A stretch of 28,181 nt of DNA from Streptomyces katrae (GTDB lineage: Bacteria; Actinomycetota; Actinomycetes; Streptomycetales; Streptomycetaceae): positions 1 to 28,181 of the forward strand of contig NZ_JNZY01000069.1 in assembly GCF_000717655.1 (NCBI RefSeq), read 5' to 3'. A model generated the notes under the pieces. That model was not told the DNA's origin, ran no database searches, and was given only the letters and a program-made list of their open reading frames with translations. Each line of letters opens with the position of its first letter. The stretch's first letter is position 1. The position numbers and the translations under genes were made by a program. Below are positions 15,627 through 23,263 of the stretch, one piece after another.

Positions 15627-16115
15627 ATGGCCTGGTCCGAACGCACCGTGGAACGCGACGGTGTCCGTCCGTCCAGCCGTGACTGGGGCGGCTCGGGCCC
15701 GCTCCTCGTCCTGCCGCACGGGCCATGGGCTTGCCGGACACGCAGGCGAATGGGACGCCCCTCGCCCGGGTTCTGACCCCGGGCCACCGGGTCATCGCCG
15801 TCGACGAGAGCGGCCACGGCGCCGGCGAACGCCAACCGCGCGAGGTGAGCCGCGCCGCCCACGTCGCGGCCGTCGTTGCCGTCCTCGAGCAGTTCGACCG
15901 GCCCGTCCTCGCGGGACAGTCCCTGGGCAGCCACACCGCCATGCTCACCGCGGCCGCGCACCCCCACCCCGTGCGCGCGCTCGTCCTGGCCGAAGCCGGC
16001 CCTGGCGGCCCGAACCCGAACCTGCAAGGCCGAGATCAGCGGATGGCTCGACGCCTGGCCGACACCGTTCCCGTCGCAAGAAGCCCGCCATCCCGTCCAC
16101 GGACGGCCCTGACGT
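15627..16115 (+). pseudogene. Alpha/beta hydrolase, frameshifted and truncated
   Basis: A good ribosome site (AAAGAGG) precedes the ATG at 15627. Translation starts MAWSERTVERDGV and reaches SGPLLVLPHG. The family sequence then continues in a second frame (GLAGHAGEWD, about 15722-15750) and in a third from about 15755 (ARVLTPGHRVIAVDESGHGA, HVAAVVAVLEQFDRPVLAGQ). The nucleophile motif GQSLGSH is intact in that third frame. Near 16020 it shifts again to KAEISGWLDAWPTPFPSQEA and then loses similarity. At least three frame changes in under 500 bases, plus loss of the C-terminal third with the catalytic His, mean no functional hydrolase can be made. A sequencing problem is less likely because neighbouring genes are clean. 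Confidence 0.75.
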
Positions 16116-16283
16116 CCGCACCGTCCGTCTCCGCCATGACGAGCCGCCTTCCCTCCAACCGGCACCAGTTAGGAGGTGTCACGAAACCTATTGCCCCTCA
16201 CCCCCTCCGGTTATAGCCCCTAACAGTCGCTTAACGCTCTGCCGATCGGTAACGCCCGTCCACAGAACCCGAAGGGGAGCCCC

Positions 16284-16541
16284 ATGCCCGGCAGGCAGCA
16301 CTCCTGCATCCGCTGGACGGGCCCCGCGACCGGCGAGGGTCTGCACATCGACGGCGTCCACGTGTGGAACTTCACCCAGACCCCCGGCGGCGTCAGGGTC
16401 AGCACCGAGGAGACCCACACCGGCCCCCAGGTCGACGCCGACGTACCCACCGCAACCGCCATGCTCCGCCAGGGACTCGAAGCATGGCTGGGCGACCTCA
16501 AGGCCACCGCCGAGGCCCGTACCCGCCACCGGCCGAACTGA
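16284..16541 (+). CDS. SRPBCC-like (polyketide cyclase/START) domain, C-terminal part only
   Basis: An 85-residue frame starting MPGRQHSCIRWTGPATGEGL; AGGGGAG lies a few bases before the ATG. The sequence from GPATGEGLHIDGVHVWNFTQ through TPGGVRVSTEETHTGPQVDA to a C-terminal helix MLRQGLEAWLGDLKATAEA is the second half of an SRPBCC domain. A full domain is about 140 residues, so the first strands and helices of the ligand cavity are missing. The good ribosome site means a short protein could still be made, but it would probably not fold into a complete cavity. I regard it as a truncated gene in the decay belt. Confidence 0.6.
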   Translation: MPGRQHSCIRWTGPATGEGLHIDGVHVWNFTQTPGGVRVSTEETHTGPQVDADVPTATAMLRQGLEAWLGDLKATAEARTRHRPN

Positions 16542-16910
16542 CCCGTGTGCGCCAGGACCCAGCCATCACGCACAGATCGCCGGCTCGACGCTCTTCGGTG
16601 ACGAGGGCGTGGTGGGCGTCGGCTACTTCGGGCTGGGCGGCCCGGTGCGATCCCACGTCGAGGCCGCCGCGTTGACCGCCGCGTGGGTGGTGACGGCCGC
16701 CACCGGCCGCTACCGCCGCATCACCGAACAACGCCGCCAGAACCGCACCACCTGAACCGACAGCCCGGCCCGGCTCATCGTGACAGGGCGTCACGGCCCC
16801 GAGGAACCGTGAGACCCTCGACGACGAGACCAGCCAGCACTCCTCAGCTCGCCGCGCACAGTGCGACCGGCGGCGTGATCAGTCGGGTGACCGAGGGCCG
16901 CGCAGGGGCC
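16542..16910. other. Coding remains and no intact gene
   Basis: One plus-strand frame ending at 16755 reads STLFGDEGVVGVGYFGLGGP then VEAAALTAAWVVTAATGRYR and a basic tail. It looks like the end of a real protein whose start is gone; I do not recognise it. A small inverted repeat CGTGAC/GTCACG lies at 16779-16795. Nothing else is supported up to the membrane gene end at 16911. Confidence 0.45.
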
Positions 16911-17177
16911 TCAGCCTCTCTCCTCCGGCGGCGTGGACCGCGATGCACGACGCCCCTGCCACCACACGGTCACAGCGGCGAAGCCACCGGCGGCCACGAA
17001 GAAGCCCACCTTCACCGCAGCCTTGCCGGACAGCCAGGCCGCGCCAACGCCCAGGTTCAGGCCCAACCACCAAAAAATCGCACACACGCCTGCTGCAGCG
17101 AGCAATCCCGCCATGACACCCGCTGCAGCCCGCAGCCATGGGCGTCCGCCGGTACCGTCCCCCGTGTCACTGATCAT
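16911..17177 (-). CDS. Small membrane protein, unknown
   Basis: The product has 88 residues from the ATG at 17175-17177 (MISDTGDGTGGRPWLRAAAG). A GTG three codons earlier is possible; neither has a clear ribosome site. Two hydrophobic segments are visible, VMAGLLAAAGVCAIFWWLGL with the adjoining NLGVGAAWL, and VGFFVAAGGFAAVTVWW, joined by a short loop. A basic tail WQGRRASRSTPPEERG follows. I do not recognise a family. It stands alone between a decayed region and the divergent WYL regulator, so context gives no function. Confidence 0.55.
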   Translation of the reverse strand: MISDTGDGTGGRPWLRAAAGVMAGLLAAAGVCAIFWWLGLNLGVGAAWLSGKAAVKVGFFVAAGGFAAVTVWWQGRRASRSTPPEERG

Positions 17178-17422
17178 GCGGACCACGCTAGGGATCCGTG
17201 GCGCGGTCTTCGTCCGCACGGAGGATGATCGCTCGCGCAACTTTCGTCGCGGAAAGCTCCCGGGCCGCGAGCCGAAAGTTGCTGAGGGCGTATCAGGACG
17301 CCGAGGCCGGCCCGGCTCATTTCGATCTTGCCGTCCAGCCGTGGTCATCACGGAAGCGCGGTCACACTCCTATTCAACGAGCGCCCTCAACGTGCCGCAG
17401 GACTGGGTTACGGTCGTTCCCC

Positions 17423-18151
17423 GTGAACCGAACCGATCGTCTGTACGCCCTGGTGGAAGAACTGCGAGCGGCCTCCCCCCGGCCGCGCAGCGCACGCTGG
17501 CTGGCGGGCCGGTTCGAGGTCAGTACCCGGACCATCGAGCGCGACCTCGCCGCCCTGCAGCAGGCAGGAGTCCCCCTCTACGCCGAGACCGGCCGCACCG
17601 GAGGCTACGTGCTCGCCAAGGACCAGACCCTCCCGCCGCTGACGATCACCTCGGCGGAGGCGACTGCGCTCGCGGTGGCCCTGCATGCCCTGGCCGGCAC
17701 CCCCTTCGCCCGGGACGCCCGGTCCGCCCTGCAGAAAGTCCTCGCCGTCATGCCGCAGCGCGAACGCCACGGCGCGGACGAACTGGCCGGCCGGGTCCGA
17801 CTGGCCGCACCCGCCCGGCAACCCGCCGCCGTGCCCCAAGCCCTGCGCGAGGCGCTCTCGATGCGCCGGGTCCTGCGCCTGTCCTACTCCGACGCGCAGG
17901 GCGCCTCCACCGACCGCTGCGTGGAACCCCACGGGTTCCTCGGCGGCGACCACTGGTACCTCATCGGCTGGTGCCGGCTGCGCTCCGCGGTACGCGGCTT
18001 CCGGCTGGACCGCATCCGGCACGTCGAGGCACTGGCCGAGACGGTCCCGCCGCGCGTGCTGGACCTCGCCGAGCTCGACACGCTGGGTTGGGAGTTCATC
18101 GGCCTCGACGAACTCGTAAAGACCGACAGGGGGTTGTCGCCCGAGGCGTAG
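17423..18151 (+). CDS. YafY/WYL-domain transcriptional regulator (DeoR-type HTH)
   Basis: The product has 242 residues. The N-terminal winged helix-turn-helix starts VNRTDRLYALVEELRAA and includes the recognition segment RFEVSTRTIERDLAALQQAG, followed by the wing ETGRTGGYVLAKD. After the helical linker (ITSAEATALAVALHALAG) comes the WYL-type domain: LRLSYSDAQGASTDRCVEPH, then GDHWYLIGWCRLRSAVRGFR and LDRIRHVEAL. WYL proteins bind small ligands or nucleic acids; many repress the adjacent gene. The GTG at 17423 fits the family start. No ribosome site precedes it, so the message may be leaderless. The NTF2-like gene follows after 38 bases and is probably cotranscribed. Confidence 0.9.
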   Translation: MNRTDRLYALVEELRAASPRPRSARWLAGRFEVSTRTIERDLAALQQAGVPLYAETGRTGGYVLAKDQTLPPLTITSAEATALAVALHALAGTPFARDARSALQKVLAVMPQRERHGADELAGRVRLAAPARQPAAVPQALREALSMRRVLRLSYSDAQGASTDRCVEPHGFLGGDHWYLIGWCRLRSAVRGFRLDRIRHVEALAETVPPRVLDLAELDTLGWEFIGLDELVKTDRGLSPEA

Positions 18152-18189
18152 AGGCTGGTGCCCGACCGACAACAGGAAGGCACTGACCC

Positions 18190-18639
18190 ATGACCCGCAT
18201 GACCACCACTACCGCTCCGACCGGCACCTCGACCGGAACGGAGCCACTGACCCGCGCCCAGGGCACCGCACTGCTGGACGGATGGACGCGGCTCTGGAAC
18301 GGCGACCTCGCCCTCGCCGAGGCACTCATCGCGCCTGCCTTCCGGCTCCGGTTCGCCAACACGGTCCCCGGCACCGGCCCCGACGTCACGCTCGGCCGCC
18401 CGGACCTGACCGCGTTCGTCGGCTCCCACCGAGAGGAACGCCCAGGGCTCACGTACGCGGTCGACGGACCGCCGGTAGTCGACGGCGCCCGTGCGGAAGT
18501 GGCCGCCCGCTGGACCGCCACGTACACCGACGGCTCGGGCGATCGCGTCACCAAGAGCGGCATCGACGTGCTGGCGATCGCAGACGGCCGCATCGCGGCC
18601 GTCTGGTCGCTGACCGGAGACCGCCGCTTCGCGCCGTGA
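18190..18639 (+). CDS. NTF2-like / SnoaL-like protein
   Basis: The product has 149 residues; AGGAAGG lies about eight bases before the ATG. After a Thr-rich leader of about 25 residues, a cone-shaped NTF2-like fold is suggested by LLDGWTRLWNGDLALAEALI, then RLRFANTVPGTGPDVTLGRP and DLTAFVGSHREERPGLTYAV. The final strands WTATYTDGSGDRVTKSGIDV and LAIADGRIAAVWSLTGD follow the usual pattern of this superfamily. Members include cyclases, isomerases and ligand-binding proteins; no catalytic dyad can be assigned. It follows the WYL regulator by 38 bases, and such pairs often respond to a small molecule. A strong hairpin at 18817-18854 ends the unit some 180 bases later. Confidence 0.8.
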   Translation: MTRMTTTTAPTGTSTGTEPLTRAQGTALLDGWTRLWNGDLALAEALIAPAFRLRFANTVPGTGPDVTLGRPDLTAFVGSHREERPGLTYAVDGPPVVDGARAEVAARWTATYTDGSGDRVTKSGIDVLAIADGRIAAVWSLTGDRRFAP

Positions 18640-18816
18640 CGCCCCGACCGCCCCACCGCCATCAGCCGCGGCCGAAGGTGCATACCGTCGCGACGCTGAA
18701 CGCGCGTGGGGGCCGACCGCCCGCCCAGCGGTAGTTGCGGCCCGCCCGCGGGAACCCAGCGCCGGGCGGCCGACGGCCCTCCTCAGCAACCTGGCCCTAC
18801 CGGCCATTGGGAGCCA

Positions 18817-18854
18817 CGAAGGGCTGGCACCTCATTCGAGGTGCCGGCCCTTCG
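18817..18854. terminator. Bidirectional hairpin terminator with a 17-bp stem
   Basis: CGAAGGGCTGGCACCTC (18817-18833) pairs with GAGGTGCCGGCCCTTCG (18838-18854), closed by the tetraloop ATTC; the single irregular pair is a U-G wobble. It lies between the convergent NTF2-like gene and the minus-strand membrane gene and can serve both. Confidence 0.85.
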
Positions 18855-18884
18855 CGCTGTCGCCGCCGCCGGTCGCCGTGGCTC

Positions 18885-19322
18885 CTACTCGCAGTCGCCC
18901 AGGACCGACCCCGATCCGTCGGGGGTGAACGTGGCCCACAGCGTGAACAACTCCAGGAGGATCGCCAGCACGTTGATCCACACCACGATGTAGGCCACGA
19001 GTCCCGGCCAGGTCTCCCAGATCCGGAGGCTGTAGCGCCGACGGAGCCGCCTGGCAAGCAGTACGCACAGGAGTACGGCCGTCACACCAAGGGCCGGCCC
19101 CGTCCATGCGGCGACGTACTCCGTCAGGGGCCGGGCCATGAGGCGGCATGCCGCCTGCTGCCTGTCGACCCAGTCTCCGTGGATGACCTGGACGTACCAG
19201 GAGGTGACGACCCCGAGCGCGGCCACGACCGGGACGAGCAGTGCAGCACACAGCATGCCGGGCGAGACGCGGCGCGCCCGCCCGGTGTCGTGGACCGCGG
19301 CGGGAGAGGGTGAGTGTTCCAT
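18885..19322 (-). CDS. Membrane protein at the end of the WXG/amidase cassette
   Basis: The product has 145 residues from the ATG at 19320-19322, which shares one base with the TGA of the amidase-like gene (TGATG), so translation is coupled. Three hydrophobic segments are seen: MLCAALLVPVVAALGVVTSW, WTGPALGVTAVLLCVLLA followed by RRLRRRYS, and LVAYIVVWINVLAILLELFT. The loop after the first span (IHGDWVDRQQAACRLMARPL) is likely outside. The C-terminus is short and acidic. The family is not recognised. Tight coupling to a secreted-looking effector suggests an immunity or export-accessory role, but that is inference from position only. Confidence 0.7.
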   Translation of the reverse strand: MEHSPSPAAVHDTGRARRVSPGMLCAALLVPVVAALGVVTSWYVQVIHGDWVDRQQAACRLMARPLTEYVAAWTGPALGVTAVLLCVLLARRLRRRYSLRIWETWPGLVAYIVVWINVLAILLELFTLWATFTPDGSGSVLGDCE

Positions 19323-20617
19323 CAGTACCAATTCGGATGCGGTCGGACGATGTGGATGCGCTGCTCACCGTGGTTCTTGGCGGCGATGTGTTCCCGGCTG
19401 TCCAGACTGACGTTCTGGAACGAGCTGGTGTGCTGGCTCAATTTGACGTCGCCGTCAGGGGTCACCGACGTGACCACGGCAGCATGGTAGATCTCGCCCT
19501 GGGGCTCGGCCGGGTCGGGAGCAACCTGCTCGTAGAAGATGACGTCGCCAGGGAGTGCTTCCGCTTTCGTGACCTCGGTGCCGCCATTGCTCACAAGGAA
19601 ACCGTGCAAGCCCTTGGCCAGCGCCCACGAACGGGAGTGGTACACCCGCTGGTCGACATAGGACCACCCCAGGCCGCTTTCCCTGCCCCAGGTGTTCTCA
19701 CCCATGGGTCCCGTCCAGAAGTCGAACTTCTTCTGCATGCCTCCGGCCTCCAGGGCGGACGACACGAAGTTGGCGCAGTTGTTGTCGAACTTCAGGTCGT
19801 CCTTCTTGTCCCAGTGGTCCAGTGCGTACCGCACCATCTCGACCCGGTCGATCTTCCCGTCGGTGCCGCGGAGCTCCCGCCCGACCTCGGGCGGCAGGCC
19901 CTTGAGGTCGGCGAGGGTCACTGGGTCGGCCCGCATGAGGTCCTTCTGCTGCTGCGGCGTCAGGCCGTCCCACCAGGCGCGGACGAGGTGCGGATCCTTC
20001 CCGACGGGAATGTCGGCCCTCAGTATCTCGAATTCGATGTGGGAGGCCTCGACCAGGATCTCGTTGTGTGCCCGTGAGGGGTCGGCGACGTTGATGGTCG
20101 TCGCCAGCTTGTCCAGCTCGGCCGACGCCTTCGCGTCCGCCTGTGAGGCCTCGCGCAGCGCTTCCTCTATCAGCCCGTTGACCTCGGATATGTCGCCCAG
20201 TTCCTTGGTGTAGGCGTCGCGGACGTTCTGCGGGACGTTCGGCCCCGTGGGCGCGGCGCCCGTGTACGCGCCCACGGCGCGACCGTCCTGTATCTGAAGC
20301 CCGCGATCGCCCGCCAGTTCGGCCGCGTGGAAGAGGGTGCGCTGGGCGTACCCCATGGAGTGGGTGAGCGCGTCGAGGACCATGGCGACGCCCTTCATGA
20401 TGTCGCCGCCGGCTTCCAGGCGGTCGGCGAGGTCCTCCAGGCGCTTGCCGGCCGTTTTGCCGGTGACGTCGGCCCAGTGGTCGTCGAGCGGCTTCTTGCC
20501 CTGCGCGCGGATGTCTTCGGAGGCGGAGGAGGAGCGCCGGGCGAGGTCGACCCAGTCGTCCGCGGCCTTCTGCCACTGGTCCACGCGGCAGCCGTGCAGG
20601 TCGTGATACGAGACCAC
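19322..20617 (-). CDS. WXG-type N-terminus joined to an amidase_6/CHAP-like C-terminal domain (putative secreted effector)
   Basis: The product has 431 residues. The GTG at 20615-20617 has GGGAGGAA seven bases upstream, inside the end of the WXG100-like gene. Residues 1-110 are helical, with W15, W22 and W48, and resemble a WXG/LXG-type targeting region. About 205-250 (VRAWWDGLTPQQQKDLMRAD) is a module common in actinobacterial proteins with such N-termini. The C-terminal domain resembles amidase_6: FDNNCANFVSSALEAGG at 277-293 places a candidate nucleophile at Cys281, GDVIFYEQ lies at 357-364, and IYHAAVVTSV at 376-385 offers His378. It probably cleaves an amide bond in peptidoglycan or peptide. 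There is no Sec signal, so export through a type VII-like route is likely. Whether it is a toxin or a housekeeping enzyme is not settled. Confidence 0.75.
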   Translation of the reverse strand: MVSYHDLHGCRVDQWQKAADDWVDLARRSSSASEDIRAQGKKPLDDHWADVTGKTAGKRLEDLADRLEAGGDIMKGVAMVLDALTHSMGYAQRTLFHAAELAGDRGLQIQDGRAVGAYTGAAPTGPNVPQNVRDAYTKELGDISEVNGLIEEALREASQADAKASAELDKLATTINVADPSRAHNEILVEASHIEFEILRADIPVGKDPHLVRAWWDGLTPQQQKDLMRADPVTLADLKGLPPEVGRELRGTDGKIDRVEMVRYALDHWDKKDDLKFDNNCANFVSSALEAGGMQKKFDFWTGPMGENTWGRESGLGWSYVDQRVYHSRSWALAKGLHGFLVSNGGTEVTKAEALPGDVIFYEQVAPDPAEPQGEIYHAAVVTSVTPDGDVKLSQHTSSFQNVSLDSREHIAAKNHGEQRIHIVRPHPNWY

Positions 20618-20620
20618 AGG

Positions 20621-20944
20621 TCAGTTCCTCCCGAAGTCGGCGAGGCCGTGCTGGAGCCGGTTGAAGGCGTCCCTCGCCTGGGTGTCCGTGGTGTCGTAGG
20701 CGTTGGCCGTGGTGTGCAGATTGTCGGCCATGGTGTTCATCTGCTTCCCCAGGTCGACCATGTGGTCCTCCCAGGCGGTCGCGCACCGCTTCAACGCCGC
20801 GGCCGAGGCCCAGCCGTGGTGGCCGTCGGCTGCCGTGTCGCTCGAGTCGAGCGACCGGCGAAGGTTCTCCAGTGCCCCTTCGGCGGCCGAGCGGGCCCCT
20901 CCCGCCCCTTGCCGCACATAGTGCGTCTTTATGTCTATGTCCAT
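20621..20944 (-). CDS. WXG100-like small helical protein
   Basis: The product has 107 residues starting MDIDIKTHYVRQGAGGARSA. The ATG at 20942-20944 has GGGGGA six bases upstream; the frame above it has no family-like sequence. Two long helices are predicted around residues 10-40 and 55-100, with the turn near HHGWASAAALKRCATAWEDH. The W-A-S there stands in for the WXG turn of ESX substrates. It resembles partner proteins encoded before larger WXG/LXG effectors in actinomycetes. It is separated from the effector gene by only three bases, and the two are probably exported or folded together. No type VII secretion ATPase lies in the window, so the secretion machinery must be elsewhere. Confidence 0.7.
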   Translation of the reverse strand: MDIDIKTHYVRQGAGGARSAAEGALENLRRSLDSSDTAADGHHGWASAAALKRCATAWEDHMVDLGKQMNTMADNLHTTANAYDTTDTQARDAFNRLQHGLADFGRN

Positions 20945-21332
20945 GAAATCCCCCGTAAATACCGGAGAACAGCCTAACTGGATCTTGTAGGTGGATCTGA
21001 CAGCTCGCGTGAGGCCGGGGCGTCGGCCGTTCAGAAGACTGCGATGACAGGGAGAAGACGGAGCACCGGCGTACCCCAACACACGCGGCGGGCACTTGAA
21101 ACCCGAGGAGATCGCATTTCAAGCGAGCTGGGTGCAACGAGCACTTGCATGAGGGTGGTCGGAGCTCATTCGATGCCTGACCTGCGGTGTTCCTCGTCCC
21201 GGCTGCAGCTGTGCAGGTGAGATGGGTACCGCGCAGTTCCACGGAGCCGGAAGGACCCGGAGGGGGCGCGGAACGGACCCGCCCGAACGGGCCGGAGGCC
21301 CGGACCCGTGAAAGGGGGCCACCCTAAGGGTT
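20945..21332. other. No gene recognised; upstream region of the WXG cassette
   Basis: About 390 bases with no convincing frame. The left edge must carry the minus-strand promoter of the WXG cassette. Near the right edge is a very GC-rich, repeat-like run (gcccgaacgggccggaggcccgg) that could form a hairpin. Confidence 0.4.
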
Positions 21333-21759
21333 GTGGATGAGGAGCTGCTGCGCGGCCGGGTCTACGGCACGGACCACGACGACCCGAACCCGGGCCTACG
21401 GCCCGGCCGAGACTACGCCGAGCTCGTCGGTGACCCGCTCGACGGGCTGCTGCTCGACATCACCGGCTGGACGGCGGACGAGATCCAGACCGGCATCGCG
21501 CTGACCGAGCTCGGCCGTTCGTGCAGGCGGCCGGGCCCTGTGCGAGGCCCGTGGCGTCGAGCGGGGCCGGCTGCGTACGCTGCGTCGGCCCGGTGTGCCC
21601 GAGCGGATCACTTCGCGGGGAGCGCTACACGGGGGCGAGAGATCGCGTCTGGGTCTCCTTCGGCGATGCCCTTCCCGTCGAGTGCGGGTTCTTCTGGCCG
21701 AAGGCGGCGAGACCGCCTGGATCCGCGTCTTCGTGGATACCGCCCATCTGCCGCATTGA
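21333..21759 (+). pseudogene. Possible frameshifted gene, family unknown
   Basis: From the GTG at 21333 the frame is protein-like for about 58 residues: VDEELLRGRVYGTDHDDPNP, LRPGRDYAELVGDPLDGLLL and ITGWTADEIQTGIALTELG. It then turns into Arg/Pro/Cys-rich nonsense. A neighbouring frame gives DRVWVSFGDALPV near 21635-21680, and yet another gives VLLAEGGETAWIRVFVDTAH before a stop near 21760. The pieces look like one protein broken by two frame changes. No family is recognised and no good ribosome site precedes the start. Confidence is low. Confidence 0.4.
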
Positions 21760-21871
21760 ACGTGTTCAGAAAATCTGACAGCATGGCGTCCGGAAGGGCC
21801 TGCCAGACCGGGGACGTGGATCCGTCTGCCTTCGGCATGAGTTGGCCATGAGATCCGGAGGTCGGTACGAC

Positions 21872-22069
21872 ATGATCATCGCCTTGGTCTTCATCTTGTT
21901 CCTGGGCCTGATAGCGGCCGTCGCGCTGGGCCTGCTCGTCGGGTGCGTCCTGCTGCTGGCGATGTTGCTGTCGTTCCTTGCGAGCCTCGCCTCGGGAGCC
22001 ACGTTCCTCGGGCTAGTGGCCCGCAAGCGGCGCGCACCCCGCCCCGCCCCGGCGGGACAGGGCTGGTAG
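21872..22069 (+). CDS. Very small hydrophobic membrane protein
   Basis: The product has 65 residues from the ATG at 21872, with GGAGG ten bases upstream. An in-frame TTG at 21842 is less likely. Almost the whole N-terminal two thirds is hydrophobic (MIIALVFILFLGLIAAVALG, LLVGCVLLLAMLLSFLASLA), enough for one or two spans, followed by a short basic tail ARKRRAPRPAPAGQGW. No family is recognised. A perfect hairpin terminator begins 29 bases after the stop, which supports a transcribed gene. Confidence 0.6.
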   Translation: MIIALVFILFLGLIAAVALGLLVGCVLLLAMLLSFLASLASGATFLGLVARKRRAPRPAPAGQGW

Positions 22070-22097
22070 CCCCATTTCCGTACACGGTGTGACGAAC

Positions 22098-22128
22098 GAG
22101 CCCGGCCGACCTCCATACGGCCGGGCTC
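22098..22128 (+). terminator. Perfect 11-bp hairpin terminator
   Basis: GAGCCCGGCCG (22098-22108) and CGGCCGGGCTC (22118-22128) pair perfectly around a nine-base loop. It lies 29 bases after the stop of the small membrane protein gene. No T-run follows. Confidence 0.85.
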
Positions 22129-22243
22129 ACACATGAGCCGACCTGCTTCGCCCGGGGGCCCCGGTCACATCCAGCCCAGGCCTACACGCGCGCGGGGCGT
22201 CATGCGTCGCGCGCTGGGGTGTTTGTCATCGTTAGCCTGGCTC

Positions 22244-22273
22244 GTGCAAGCCCTTCCGATCCCGGGCTTGCAC
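22244..22273. repeat. Perfect 10-bp inverted repeat beside the IS remnant
   Basis: GTGCAAGCCC (22244-22253) and GGGCTTGCAC (22264-22273) with a ten-base spacer. It lies just beyond the 3' end of the transposase remnant. It could be a terminator, part of the element's end, or an element-borne hairpin; the sequence does not decide this. Confidence 0.55.
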
Positions 22274-22305
22274 AACCTCGGGCTCGATGAATGAGTCCGA
22301 TGTTC

Positions 22306-22555
22306 TCAGTGGTCGTAGGCGATCAGGGAGCGTTTGATCTTGGCGTTGGTGGTCCAGTTGTGCCAGATGGCGGTGGCGAGGGCGAGGAGTCGTTGGCCGG
22401 TGCGGGCGTAGACCCCTGCTGGGGTTCTGCCGCCGTGCTGGTCGAGGCTGAGCTGGCCCCTGAGGGTGTCGATGACGGCCTCGATCCACTGGCGGACACG
22501 GGCGATCTTCCCGTGCCGGACCGGCTCGTCCTTGCGGTCGGGCCGCACCAGGTGT
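22306..22555 (-). mobile_element. IS982-family transposase, C-terminal remnant
   Basis: The last 80 or so residues of an IS982-type transposase are present: GKIARVRQWIEAVIDTLRGQ, LSLDQHGGRTPAGVYARTGQ, then RLLALATAIWHNWTTNAKIK and RSLIAYDH before the TGA at 22306. The N-terminal two thirds with the first catalytic acidic residues are missing. At about 22552-22558 the sequence switches to the NmrA-like gene, so the element is joined to it head-on. It cannot transpose by itself. No matching left end is visible in the window. Confidence 0.8.
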
Positions 22556-23108
22556 GCTCTCCGGTGAGCAAGTACCTCTGACCGTGGTGCTGCGGGCGGG
22601 TCAGGGCGAGGGCGGCCACCGCGGCGATGTCCCGCTCGTCGACGGTCGAGGTCCTCGGTGCGGGTATGCCCCCCCGTACGGTCCCGGTCGCCTGGATCTG
22701 CCCGGCCCAGGCCAGGGTGTTGGCGGCGAAATCGGCGCAGCGCAGGATCGTCCAGTCCAGGCCGCTCCCCCGGGCGATGTCCTCGACCGCGTGGAACTGC
22801 TGCCGGAAGCGTGCGTGCCCGGCCGGGTACTGCACGGTCACGGCGGACAGTACGACCACTCTCGCCGCGCCCGTTTCGCGGGCGTGGGCCAACAGGTCGA
22901 AAGCGGTTGGACCGGCAGCACGCGGGCTGAGCAGGATGGCATCCACGCCGTCGACGGCGGGAGCCTGCGCGGGATGGACGAGCTGGGTACCCGCGGGGAA
23001 TTCGGCGTGCGGGTCGCGGGTGACAGCGGCGACTTCCGCTCCCCCCTCGACCAGGAGGCGGACGGTTTCCCGGCCGACGACGCCGGTGGCCCCGGTGATC
23101 AGGATCAT
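22556..23108 (-). pseudogene. NmrA-like NAD(P)-binding epimerase/dehydratase, 3' end lost to an IS remnant
   Basis: From the ATG at 23106-23108 the product reads MILITGATGVVGRETVRLLV with the Rossmann GATGVVG motif. It continues through VDGVDAILLSPRAAGP and AARVVVLSAVTVQYP to SGLDWTILRCADFAANTLAW and VDERDIAAVAALAL. It stays in frame to about residue 184 (GQRYLLTGEH) and then runs into IS982-type transposase sequence in another frame. Family members are about 280 residues, so the substrate-binding C-terminal third is missing. An epimerase/NmrA gene is a regular companion of ECF41 sigma factors, which fits the sigma factor 155 bases upstream. The truncated protein could still bind NAD(P) but is probably inactive. 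Confidence 0.8.
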
Positions 23109-23263
23109 GACTGAACCCCCAGTGGGTGTGTCGATAATCGATCTTGCGCGGTGGATGATCACGGTTCGTATCGCGGGAGAACGTCATGGGCGAGCCGTGC
23201 GCCAGGATCATCGGCATGCGGCACGGAAACCTCCGGTCCTGCCCTGTCAGGCTGGTCGGGAGA

